Assembly: GCA_013115135.1 (NCBI GenBank)
Contig: JABANP010000169.1
Coordinates: forward strand, 1 to 64,000
Length of the DNA stretch: 64,000 nucleotides
Origin: Perkinsus olseni
Taxonomy: Eukaryota; Perkinsozoa; Perkinsida; Perkinsidae
Reading direction: 5' to 3'
Part shown: positions 32,851 to 43,085 of the stretch, piece by piece
Layout of the letters: every line of letters begins with the position of its first letter
How positions within the stretch are numbered: the stretch's first letter is position 1
The notes under the pieces: model-generated
What the model was told of the DNA's origin: nothing
Databases searched by the model: none
What the model saw: only the letters and a program-made list of their open reading frames with translations
Position numbers and translations under genes: made by a program

Positions 32851-35800
32851 TCAGTGCCTCGTATCAGTATTACACCCGTATGGGTCCTGCAATCGTCGGC
32901 TAGTTCTCCCGCGGGATCCAGGGTTGAGCACCGCCGAGGACGGAGATATTTTCGAGGCGAGTGACGCTGACACTCTAGCTGCATCATCATACAACGATCC
33001 TTGAGCCTGTTTATCTGCCACGACGAAAAACGTCATTAAAAATTCGCTTCGCTCCGCCTACTTTTTCCCGCTTTTTTCATCGCCATCCTCATCGCCCTCT
33101 TCGTGGGCTTCCTGTTGGTCGTGGAACGTTCAGTCCCCTCCTCGATCGCATCTTCCGCCTCCTCCGCATTACCCCTTGACTGCAGGAACTCATGGAGCTC
33201 CTTCAGCTCCAGCGCCTGAGCGAACGAATCTTCTTCAATACATACACTTTGCAACGATGAAAATGCATCATGTAGAAATTAGGCAACTACGCCACATCAA
33301 ATTTCTGATAAAATTTTCTGATCAAAATTTTAGCTGCAGAATTTCTGGGATGAGGTTACTGTGCCACGCGAAGTGAGAAGACCACGCATGATGAATTCCC
33401 CACCCACCACAATTTACTACCATCTCATCCTCAGCTAACCCATCATCATCAGTTGCCTCAACCGGAGGCTCGCTGCTGTCATCGATCGTCGCTTGGTTAG
33501 TGGGACAGGAAGCATCTTCCGAGGTCGGATCCTCGCTCGGTGCGAAGCCAGGAGGATACTCGTAATGAGTGATACCTGACATATTATAAAAGATACGACA
33601 TAATCGATCAACCGTTTCATATTCAACTTCAATATAACCTACTCAAATTGCGAAAAGGAAAGGTTTTAATCTCGAGGCGAGAAAGGTGAATAAATAAGGA
33701 TAATACATAGACAACACGTAGCGAAAAATTATAATGATTATCGGATAAAAATACAATTTTATCAAATTCATAAATAATATTGATACAGATCTCAACCTGA
33801 CTGCTGCGAATTCAAAGCCCCTCCCCAGAGTGCCTAAGACTGCACTTCTCTCGAGTGTGGATATCAAAACATGCCAGCGCGCTGCCCTATGAGTATCGTT
33901 AGACGTGGTGTTTTCGGTGGTGGCCCCCCTTCGGCACGTTCATTGAAAGATGTGATGATCTCTTCCTCTGCCTTGTGCCGCAAGGATGGTCTCAAAGCTG
34001 TCTCAAAATCTCTGCGGTTTTGTTGACTTTTGTTGTTATGGTTCTTGGCGCCGTCAAAAAACAGAGGGTCAGAGAAAACAATACCGCGACATGGGCATCG
34101 ACGATTTCCCAAAAAGCTGACGAAATGGTGAGCGCTGATTGTATCTTCCATCACGTCACTCGCCCCGAAATGAGACAAATATTCCTCACTAGAATCTTCA
34201 TACCCGGCATGCACGATCGGACTACTCCCACTTACGTCCAATGCAATAATCCCGTAGCACCACTCGAGCCGCCGCGTACTCATCAGGGACACTAAAAAAA
34301 TAAATATTCCTGCAGATTTTCCATACCAACTTTTACCCTAATTTCAGGAATTTCTTATACCGCACGGCATAGGCCGAAAGGAGCGCTCGAGTTCTCCCCA
34401 ACCTCCGGAAATTCAGAGTGCAGTAATCAGCGCATTTGTAGTGCTCCAACAACCTGAAACGTGGGACGTCAGAGCAAATCGATCACCAGGGCGCGCGCTA
34501 CTTGTCCAGTCCAACCTTCTCAATAATCAGATCGATGGACGGCCTGTAATCTCTGAGATAATCAATCGGTACAGTACCTAAAACTCCGAAATTCACGCAA
34601 GAAAAATACCCCAATTAAAGAAGTATCTTGGGCGTATCTTAGGTCGACCCGAGCTCATCGTGCCTCACCACTAACAACAAGATCCGCCTTGCTTCGCACC
34701 GCCGTCGGGAACACAAGCCCGGGACAATCACAAAGTTGTATAGGATTTCCACCCGCCTTATCTTCTGTTATCTAACAAGCTCACGTGATTAGCGCTCGCC
34801 CAGCTGATCGATTTGTTTTACCAGCTCGAGAGTTTGCAGGTGTTTGGTCTTGCCGGGCTGTCGGGACATGGAGACCTTCTTGGCACCCCACAATGCATTG
34901 ATGACCGTACCTGAGGCTCATAGGCTTCAAGATACGTCACAACTTGACCTAAAGATACGTTTTAATTCAACCTGGGGCAATACAATGATGCGCCTTCACT
35001 CAATCTAAAGATACGTCGCAACTTGACCTAAAGATACGTCGCAACTTGACATAAAGATACGTTCTAATTCAACCTGGGGCAATACAAAGATGCGCTTTCA
35101 CTCAACCTAAAGATACGCGCAGGTTGAACGAAAAATGATTCGAAGGTATCATTCTGATACTGTGATACGTTATAAAAAGAGACGCTCGAGCTCAACCTAA
35201 AGATACGGTTCACCGGTGATGAAGATATTATTACTTTTTCCAACATTCGGGAATCCAACCATACCAATAGTCACTTTATCGTCATAACGAGCCGCATACT
35301 CCTTCAGGAGGTCCATCAGGCCCTCCACGGTGAGAACCTAAAGATACTCTATAATCTACATGGCACATTGCAAGGTTGAAAGATACTCCTTAGATACCTA
35401 GCATACACGGTATCATGCTATGTGTGAGAAACGTCGCATCACAATCATATGAAATTACAAGCTTGAAAGATACCCTTCACATTGCTACTGAATACAACAG
35501 GTTGCTATGGCACATTACAAGCGCCAAAGATACTCTTCACATTGCTACTATATACAACAGGTTACTATGGCACATTACAAGCTTGAAAGATACCCAAAGT
35601 CCTCACACTACGATCCCCAAGGAGTTCCTTGCTACTACATCGCTATCATCATCCTTAATCCCCTTTCCCAGAGCCGCCTTGTGGTCTGCTGAGGTCACCT
35701 CTTGTGGCTCCTGAAAAACAAAGATACTCATCATATACATGCATGCCAATCATGAAAAAGGTCGGGAAAATGGAGGTTTGCGACGCTAGTCGAATGAGGT

Positions 35801-38800
35801 GAGAATTTGAAGATCCGCAAATTTTCACGCGTGAAAGCGCCCTCCAAACCAGCTACAGTGAGAGCGATATAACATCAGGTTGACGCTAGCTGAAAACGTG
35901 AAAGAAGATACCCCAAGAAACGGTTTCACAATCTCAACTTTCTCGACATCAACAGCCATCCCCTCCTTCGTCGAATCTTCAATCATAGTTTGATATCTTG
36001 GCATTATCGATATTGTTTAGCGTTGATATTATGACGAGCTAGCGAGTAAAAATCTTTTCTGTGAGTTCATTCAGGTCGAGGTACGGATGGACACGATTAA
36101 AGAAGAGTATCTATTAAGATGCCGAATCCCAGCTTGTGTAATATACCCACTGCGAGTCACAGAGAGTATCTTTCTATCTGTAAACTGCCAGCATGGAGCT
36201 AAGATACTATCACCATCACTACCTGCTCCTCATCATCCCCATCCTGCTGCTGCGTTTCTCCAACCTTGACCGCCTTCGACAGCTCATGAAGAGCCGAGAA
36301 GAACTCGAGATGAGTTTCAGGGTGCTCCTCCTCGAAGTATCTAAACGTTTTAACTAACCGGAATATTTCGCCCTTCGAAAATCGTTCGAATGACGCCCCA
36401 AACAGTCCCGATCAAAATACAATTCCCAAGGTTCAAACGTGAATGCTTCGAAACAAAATCACTGAACATCAGAAATTTGTCTTCGATTTTTCCGCTAAAA
36501 GTATAATTTCAAGAAACTCACAATCATACGAATTTTCCCAACCTAGATACCACTCCAATCGTTACTTCCTCCATTCGTCCCGGATTTCCTTCGGCACGAA
36601 ATCGCTCTTGTTCATCAACACAACCGAGTGCTTGCTCCTGCCCTGAGCCTCCGCAACCTCCTCCACATATCTTCAGAGTGAAAAGCGCTCGCCCAGTTGA
36701 TCGATTGCTACAACATCTTACTTGGTGAGATCTCCACAATAGTAGAAGAGAGGGTCTCGGGCGTCCAAAATTTGGAAAATTACATCGCTCCGCTCAACCG
36801 TCCTCCACAATTGCCGCCAGAAATCGAGATTTTTCTCGAACGGCGTGAGAATGTATCCTTGTTGCTCTTCATAATCCGCGAGTGTCTGAAGAGGACGGAG
36901 AGCGAGATCTAGATCGAAACCGTGAATCCTTTTTCGAAGCATCTTAGGTCGATCATGGTCGATCTCAGACACAATGATACCACTACGAGTGAGCGAAGAC
37001 CCTACGCCCTCTTCTTTACAGCATAGAGTCTACGCCATAAAGCACTAAGATTTCCCCGTTGGGAATGCCGAGGGACGCCCATATCGATCAGATGATCGAT
37101 TTGTCAATACCTTTCTCCACGACAGAAAATTGTCCATCTCCATATCAGCCAGTTTTTCGGCAGAAATACCGGGAGTCCAATGCGGACGTCGCGGAATTCG
37201 AACCTACGACCACAAGATTCTCGAACTCCGGACAACCGCTCTCCCGTTACATCAATATCGATCTGAGGCTTCTCGTGCTCCGCAGCTTCTCCTCGCACCA
37301 ACACATGACTATCAACGTCAACCAACTGAGCGTATCTTTGTGTCTCGAATCTAACCAGAAGTAACTTCTGTTCGGTTCTGGTCCAGAATCGATATTAGCA
37401 AGCAACAGATAATTCTCGGTCGCTAAAGGCCACATAACAAAATCTCAACTACAATGCCAGTGAAAATTTCTCGGGAAATTCCCGGAAATTTCACAAAATC
37501 CAGAATTTCTCGGGTGAACCACACACTGCATGACAAACTAGTGAGAATGGCGATTGAATGGACCATACAAAATGAAACGGCTGATAGATACTCCACTTTT
37601 ACATCACACTATGCAACAGTTTCGTGCAATCAATCTTCTTTGCGCCAAAAAACACTACAAATTTTCTCAGTTTCTTTGATGTACGTGACGGCGACTCCCA
37701 GAAAAGAATAATCATTTGCCTTCGAGCTTCGCTTCGCCTTTTTTGTATTACTCTCGGTGAGACTCCTCAGCAAGCTTCATGAACTCCTCAAGATCGTTCC
37801 GCTCCAACACTGAGCCTTCCATAGCTGAAAGGAAGACGTATCTTAGGTTGACTCTGGCAGATGATAGAGATCTCATCGACGAAACTAGACGTCAAACCAC
37901 CCATTCAAAACTCAGAATTGATTCGGAAATTGTTTTTTACACGTAAAATTACGAGGCTCCAGAACCGATTCTGAGCTTCAGGGTCGGTCGATTGAGCGAC
38001 CCAGGAAGATTAAAATATGTTCTCAAAAACAACATTTGCCACATCATATCCTAAACACAGTCGATATAGTAAAAGCGAGGACGTCGCCTCGAGCGATACG
38101 AAAAAAAAGATACATGATGGAGTTTCCAGCTTGCGACTTCGAAGTTAAATGTTAATTGTCTTTTTCACTCATCTAGCGTGTCGCGGGTGGAAGACCAATA
38201 GAAAAAGTTGCAACGGAATAACCTTCAAGATTTGGTATAATGATAACAAAATTTGGTGCCCAATAAGCATATTAATAAATTTATATTTTAATGGCTTTTG
38301 GTATATTATTATTAATATTGTATACGCGTTATTTTACTAATCTTTTATGATAAGTTATTACCGGGGCATCAACACCGTACATTTGTTATCATACTCTTTA
38401 CCAATATGGTGCCCTGGTTATATACGGGTAAAGGTAAATATACTACAATACATGCTTCGGACAAAAAAATAAAATTATGAAATACATGGTATTAAAATGA
38501 ATGGATATTTTTTATTAAAAAGATTATTAAACAACGACAATTCACAGCTCGGAGATGATAGCCTCGAATTAAGAACCAGCGATTCGGTCAAGCTGAGTGG
38601 CGGCGGTTGTTATGAGCCCCGAAAGCAGTCTCCTTCGATGCTTCACTCAGAATGGACTACATACCCTCAGAGGAGGCATCTGCTGAATAGCAGTCGGCTT
38701 CGCTAGGTTGTTCGAAGGTCGGAAATTTCCGAAATTCCGCGAAATTTTTCAAGATTTTTCTGGAAAATCACATACGCGTAGTTCCCCGTCAACGGTTGTT

Positions 38801-39279
38801 CAACGCAGGGGCTCTACGAAATATAAGATCTGTCGCAAAATGATATAAACCGAACGTGGATCATGCTTCATGGAAAAAATACCGAAAACCCAAAATTTGA
38901 TACCATCCGATACGTAAATCCTAAAAGAATCTTCAGTGAAGATTCTTCACAATCCGAGGTTGAAGCCAGCGTTATCATCATTCTAACCCGAACGAGATCA
39001 GCATAAACAGATTTTACTGCAAAGATGAAAAAATATCACCGAAATTCTTGTTAACCGTTTTCTCCCTTCTACCTGTAGTTTTATTTCCGCCAAACTCCGT
39101 AGTATGCAAGCCCACTTTAGAAGCGGTTGCGTGCTGCATCCTTCGACGCTGGGTGGAGGCAATCAAAGCCCCACCTGAGACAAGCGTATCTTTAGGTTAA
39201 CCACGCAGTTCACAATTGAAAAGATATCCCCACTACCCATGTTGTTCTTAGAACTCGGTTGACCTTTCTTCTTACCCAT
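32851..39279 (-). CDS. LSG1: LSG1-like circularly permuted GTPase, intron-rich
   Basis: LSG1 GTPases release the export adaptor Nmd3 from cytoplasmic 60S ribosomal subunits. Exons 39279-39234 and 39174-39073 encode MGKKKGQPSS...RALIAS-like sequence and HTTEFGG. Exon 37825-37754 gives LERNDLEEFMKLAEE. The exon ending at 36722 gives LTPFEKNLDFWRQLWR, RSDVIFQILDARDPL (G5/G4 order of a permuted GTPase). Exon 36670-36566 gives VVLMNKSDFVPKE (NKSD, G4). The exon ending at 35235 plus that starting at 34910 give GFPNVGKSTVINALWGAKKV (P-loop) and SRQPGKTKH. Exon from 34771 gives CDCPGLVFP (G3). C-terminal exons give PIDYLRDYRP, VPDEYAAARVVLRDYC, YEYPPGF and a basic tail ending at TGA 32851. Joins that I tested keep frame. 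Some middle exons are approximate. Confidence 0.9.
33015..33061 (-). other. 47-nt LSG1 intron carrying the GCGGAGCGAAG module
   Basis: Begins GTAGGCGGAGCGAAGCG and ends GTGGCAG. The exons on both sides join in frame in the lysine-rich tail. Module at 33047-33057. Confidence 0.8.
34454..34501 (-). other. 48-nt LSG1 intron with the GATCGAT/GGGCGCGCG module
   Basis: Begins GTAGCGCGCGCCCTGG, then TGATCGATTTG, and ends GTTTCAG. Removal joins VGLDK to LLEHYK in frame. The module is inverted relative to the introns at 34772 and 36671. Confidence 0.8.
34772..34821 (-). other. 50-nt LSG1 intron with the ATCGATCA/GGGCGAGCG module
   Basis: Contains AATCGATCAGCTGGGCGAGC followed by GCT. Removal joins QTLEL to ITEDK in frame just before the G3 motif. 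Confidence 0.8.
34911..35234 (-). other. 324-nt LSG1 intron splitting the P-loop codons
   Basis: The donor GTAATAAT follows GGAAAAA and the acceptor is before GTACGG, so the intron interrupts the Walker A motif GFPNVGKST between the Lys and Ser codons. It is largely filled by the AAAGATACG repeats. Confidence 0.8.
34925..35116. repeat. Compound minisatellite with AAAGATACG cores
   Basis: ACCTAAAGATACGT or close variants occur six times. A larger unit containing TTCAACCTGGGGCAATACAA is repeated with about 103 bp between copies (34953 and 35056). It lies in an LSG1 intron. Confidence 0.9.
35455..35595. repeat. 60-bp tandem repeat
   Basis: A 60-bp unit (containing TTCACATTGCTACT and ATACAACAGGTT) occurs about 2.3 times in exact register with few substitutions. 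Each unit again includes AAAGATAC. It lies in LSG1 non-coding sequence. Confidence 0.9.
36671..36721 (-). other. 51-nt LSG1 intron with the ATCGATCA/GGGCGAGCG module
   Basis: GTAAGATGTTG, then CAATCGATCAACTGGGCGAG, then CGCTTTTCAC and CTGAAG. Both flanking exons join in frame (CGDLTK to YVEEV). Confidence 0.85.
38150..38530. other. AT-rich island inside LSG1 intron 2
   Basis: About 380 bp are far more AT-rich than the surroundings (for example TATTATTATTAATATTG and TTTTTTATTAAAAAGATTA) and lie in the roughly 1.25-kb intron between 39073 and 37826. It could be organelle-derived DNA or an AT-rich mobile fragment. I could not match it to a gene. Confidence 0.5.
39175..39233 (-). other. 59-nt first intron of LSG1 flanked by GTGGGG
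   Basis: The intron starts GTGGGG and the next exon also starts GTGGGG, giving a 6-bp direct repeat across the two splice sites. The body contains CCTAAAGATACG. Confidence 0.8.
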
Positions 39280-39728
39280 ACTGGACAAAACAGGATTCTT
39301 CAAACTACACCTTGGGACGGCACCAGAGAAATCGCTTACTCGGGCGCACGCATATGTCTCGACGAAACCGACATTCGCAAAAATGTGGCGTTTCTTAAAA
39401 ACGCGTAATGTCATCGCTTTAGACACGTCAAACTCTTCCGCTTGTTCATTCAGCTGTCGACTCATTGGCGATTAGTTGAACTACGTTCGCTCCCCCTCCG
39501 CGCGAAAACTGCCCGCTTTGGTTGCTTGCCTGCGTCTACTGGGTCAAGATGCTCCTTTACAGCATTGTAAAAGTCATTCTTTCCTCCTCAGGAGAGTCGA
39601 TTCTGAGAAAAGTTTCTGATTTCTCTCAACGCCCGTACGTGTTTTTTATGTGTTCATGCCTCACTGAGTACGAGATTTTGTTCATCCCAGACGCTGCTCT
39701 CGCTCGCTTGGTCGCTCTTTTGCGTCTC

Positions 39729-39962
39729 CTACGCTGAGTGGATTCCCAAAATCCGAGGGAGCCCTTTTGGAGGGAGGGGTCTCGGCGTTCCCGTCCCTGG
39801 CTTCATGCGTAATTCAGCCTTCTTCGCCTGTCGCGCGCGGTTCCGTGGATTTTGGCCTTCACCATCTACGCCGCCAACGTTTCCCCTATGAGCAACGATA
39901 AATTCATTCTTAATCCCACTTGGACGCAAGGCAGCGAAACTAAATGTTTCTGAGCCGTACAT
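39729..39962 (-). CDS. Possible small protein upstream of LSG1
   Basis: A 77-codon ATG-initiated frame, glycine- and basic-rich in the middle (GNVGGVDGEGQNPRNRARQA), ending LGIHSA. It lies 450 bp upstream of the LSG1 start on the same strand. No family recognised; it may be chance. Confidence 0.2.
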   Translation of the reverse strand: MYGSETFSFAALRPSGIKNEFIVAHRGNVGGVDGEGQNPRNRARQAKKAELRMKPGTGTPRPLPPKGLPRILGIHSA

Positions 39963-40425
39963 AGTCGACTAAACAATGCTCGGCAATGCCCTCTAAATTT
40001 GCTCATTCTCCGTTTCTCATGTTGCACAAGATTACCATGACCGGCTCAGCAGACATTGCGTCCTCGCTGTCGAAGTTCCCTCACAACAAGGTGCAATTCA
40101 TTCTCTCTTCCCTCCAGCAGCTTTTTATACCAGAAAAAATATATTTCTCAGGCGTTCATTCCCCAACGCCTAACGATACTGAGTCATCCTCAGTATAGAA
40201 GCTTACTGAAACTTGCTGGTTCTGACCGATATTAGTTCATCCAACGGAAATTGCGTTCCCGCTGTCGATAAACTGTCCTCAAACATACCAAAATTCCCTC
40301 TAGCTTCATCGTGGTAGTTTTCCTACCATCAAATTTCAACTCACCAAAAAATGTTTCTGATGCGTTAACGAACAACCAGAGAATGCAGAGCGATCTTCTA
40401 TGAAGTTGTTCATTTCACTTTGTCC

Positions 40426-41034
40426 ATGTCATTACTCGTCATAACACAACACATCAACGCCCAACGCTTCTTCAACACCGGATGGACCAGATATCAGACT
40501 CTCCTGCGCTCGAGGCCCTACCTTTCCAACAGTCTCACTGCCGCCGGTTTGATGCTTGTTGGAGATGTCTTGGCGCAGCACCTAGACAAGCGAGCACACG
40601 ACGAGGTTAAAAGATACGACCCCAAGCGAACGCTCGCCATGGTGGTCAGTACTGCCCTCCTCATGCCTCCCTACGTCCCCTTCATGCGTTACCTCGACAG
40701 GACCTTTACAGCTACCTTCTCGGGAGCGATCAAGAAGAGCGTCTTTAACGCTGCCACCGCTGGTGTAGTAAGCAATGCGTGGATGATCTTCTCTAGCACG
40801 TTCATCGACGCTCTCCTGCGAGGTGAAACGGCGACGGTTGCGAAACGGCTGGGTCGAGCGGCGCTCGCCCGAAAGATTCTCGGGGTTGCAGGTAGTAGTG
40901 CGGGCTTCTGGGTGCCGGTGAACACGATGACGTTCTGGATGGTGCCGCCCTACCTGAGGTTAGTTGCTAATAACGCTTGTGGGTGTGCATGGTCGTGTAT
41001 ATTGAGCAGCCTGTGTAACAATAAGGTATCTTGA
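40426..41034 (+). CDS. Mpv17/PMP22 family membrane protein
   Basis: A 202-residue protein from ATG 40426, with TGA at 41034, in one exon. It shows the Mpv17 pattern: an N-terminal W..Y..LL..RPYLSNS segment, GDVLAQHLDK, DPKRTLAMVVSTALLMPPYV, a middle hydrophobic helix and the family signature FWVPVNTMTFWMVPPYLRLV near residue 170, followed by a W..IL.S tail. Family members are small four-helix proteins of the inner mitochondrial or peroxisomal membrane and are linked to organelle DNA maintenance and metabolite permeability. Typical length is 175-210 residues, so this copy is complete. Location and substrate cannot be read from the sequence. It may instead splice at PYLR (GTTAGT), giving another tail. 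Confidence 0.85.
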   Translation: MSLLVITQHINAQRFFNTGWTRYQTLLRSRPYLSNSLTAAGLMLVGDVLAQHLDKRAHDEVKRYDPKRTLAMVVSTALLMPPYVPFMRYLDRTFTATFSGAIKKSVFNAATAGVVSNAWMIFSSTFIDALLRGETATVAKRLGRAALARKILGVAGSSAGFWVPVNTMTFWMVPPYLRLVANNACGCAWSCILSSLCNNKVS

Positions 41035-41604
41035 GCTTGACCTTGCAAGATACAAACAAGGTCAGGGTGAGATCGCGCGATCATCAATCGATCAGCCTGA
41101 TGTTGAGAGGTAGGGTACCTCTCCCATCCCATATTTCTGGCTGACCTTTCGCCTACCAGCCACTGCCATGTAGCATCACCTTGCCGTTCCTACTGTGCAT
41201 TCCTTTGTTCCCACTGAACATCCTTCAACTTTTGTACAGGCTTTCACGCCGATTTAACCGCTTTTGCGTTGAGTCGATGATGAACTCGAAATCTTGCAAA
41301 TCTTGCTCGACCTTGCATTTCCTCCACGCCACTATGCTAAGGCTGCAGAGAGCCCAGGAAACTCTTTCCCTTTCGGCTAGGAGCTTAAGTGCTGCCCTCG
41401 CGTATAAGACACAGCTTGCTCGTCTCTGCACTTAGCCAGCCTCTCACCTTGTTCGGATCGTCAATCGACGTGGAATTATTCGTCAAAGTTGAAGCTTAGT
41501 GTTCTCGTCACCCACGCTACGCTCTCTGTGTACACTAAGTGATCCGTCTTCTCGAGTATACTTCATTTAACCCTATCAGTGTTTAACTGCATTTCCACAT
41601 CAGC

Positions 41605-41951
41605 ATGTCAACCACTTCCCGCCGAAGTAAGCCCGCCACCCTCCCTTCACCTTCCATGAGGAATCTTTCTTTTCAGCTGCCGAGGTCTTGTTGATGATCG
41701 TTCTGATCATCTTCACTTGCGGTGCCTGGTCCAACAATGGTCCGGCTCTCGAGTGGCTCACAGTCCTCATTTTCTTCTTCTCGGTTTACATTACTGGTAG
41801 GTTCCCCTGCAGTCCTTCTTGCAGTTTTCTTTCACGTCATCTTTCAGATTTGGTGTTCTTCCCAATTGACAAGAACTTCATTCACGACCCCTTCTATTCG
41901 ACATACGCGAAGCTCACAGATCCTCACTACGAGACCAACCCCTACAACTAA
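41605..41951 (+). CDS. Small two-helix membrane protein, three exons
   Basis: Exons 41605-41626, 41677-41796 and 41848-41951 total 246 nt and encode 81 residues. Introns are 50 and 51 nt with GTAAGC..TTTCAG and GTAGGT..TTTCAG borders. The first exon is only 22 nt. The protein has two hydrophobic helices (VLLMIVLIIFTCGAW and WLTVLIFFFSVYI) joined by a short NNGPALE loop, then an aromatic, acidic tail (FIHDPFYSTYAKLTDPHY). The clean splice joins and helical pattern argue that it is real. I do not recognise it; a small organelle or ER membrane subunit is possible. Confidence 0.65.
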
Positions 41952-42889
41952 GTACGCCTGCCAAATCAAAAATCTTCGCCGTGCGTTGATTGGTATCTTT
42001 TCTAGGTACTAAGTACTGTCGAGGGAGTGGCCCCTTAGAAGGTGGTCGAACCTTTGTGAAGCTTCCCCCTGCTCTTACCTTCACCATTGCGGCTGTCCGA
42101 GTCCATTTTCCCTAGATGGCGATGACTTGGCCGGTCGCTAGCGTTAGTTGACAAGAGCAGCAGTTGGGTTGCGCGATTTTTTCGCTACTTCGTCATCTTC
42201 CTGTACCTTTGCGAAGAGTGCGAGTGAACGCTGTATAGCATTTTACGCGTAAGTTCGCATTACACGCGGCTTGTTGCGTTATTGTTAAGTGAAAAATTGA
42301 CCCGATAGTGGTTCGGAGGGGGTCACGTCTGTGGCAGTTGACAATGTCCATCTGGCTTAATACTGTGCTCTATGGATTAGCCAACGATAGTTTTTACCTT
42401 GGGCTCTCTCAGGGGACTTGCTTTTTTGTCGGCGTCGTGTTCGCCACATGGAGAATTGATCGTGCTTGAGGTTGATTAGGGGTAGTGCTGAGTTCATTGT
42501 GATATGCTGTAATGCATTGGTTTCAAACGACTGCTGCATTGAATTCACGGTCCATCGACTCATCTGCGGTCCATGTAACGGCATGAGGTTCCGTTGGGGT
42601 TCCTGTGACAGGTCATTCCGAGTTGACAGGAATCCTGTCATCTCGGAATGAGTATTGTGAAGGGCGTTTCAGCTGAGTGTGAATAATTTCGGAGGCGGGT
42701 TTGTCGCTGAAACATTCTTCAAGTTTATGAGGCAATATAGACCGGTACACCGATCACGGCCGATTCTTGGTAGGGCCCTTTCGTGGCGGTAATGCTGACC
42801 TGCAGCGTCGCTGAAGTGCAAAGTTCTGGGCTACGCCATTGCTGGATAGGGTGTCAAGATGACTTCGAAATGGGATTTTGTTAATGATA
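41952..42889. other. Intergenic, nothing recognised
   Basis: No gene is supported between the small membrane protein and the tRNA. A 13-bp palindrome (CATTCCGAGTTGACAG / CTGTCATCTCGGAATG) occurs at about 42615-42650. Confidence 0.5.
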
Positions 42890-42962
42890 TACCCTACCCG
42901 GGGATCGAACCCGGAATCTCCACCTTAGGAGGGTGGCGCCTTATCCATTGGGCCAGCAGGGC
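42890..42962 (-). tRNA. tRNA-Arg (CCU)
   Basis: In tRNA sense the 73-nt gene starts GCCCTGC and ends GTAGGGT plus discriminator A, pairing as a 7-bp acceptor with wobble. The D-arm region is GGCCCAATGGATAAGGC. The anticodon arm is CCACC-CTCCTAA-GGTGG with anticodon CCT (reads AGG). The T arm is CCGGG-TTCGATC-CCCGG, giving a perfect B box GGTTCGATCCC. It has no intron and no encoded CCA. Overall it closely resembles eukaryotic tRNA-Arg(CCU). Confidence 0.93.
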
Positions 42963-43085
42963 GGATGTTGACTATGCTTTCCAGTATTGGGAGTGAGCCG
43001 CCTGGATGATAATCTCAGTAACATACTCTCGTTACACTCGATTTGCGTCGTGCCTGGTACTTTTTCGACGTTGTCTCTATCAACA

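Noticed and set aside
33864..34292. 142-codon minus-strand frame inside LSG1
   Set aside because: Its start overlaps a true LSG1 exon in another frame, and the rest is intron sequence. The splice from IGR to ITHYEY skips it.
34925..35595. CRISPR-like array
   Set aside because: Repeats are not interrupted by unique spacers of constant size, the unit itself repeats, and the locus is a eukaryotic intron.
37130..37260. tRNA candidate on the minus strand (GGTTCGAATTCC)
   Set aside because: An A-box-like stretch is present, but the anticodon and T stems do not pair. Kept only as a near match in the relic count.
41181..41435. 84-codon plus-strand frame after Mpv17
   Set aside because: It starts at TTG, does not resemble the Mpv17 C-terminus and has no support as a separate gene.
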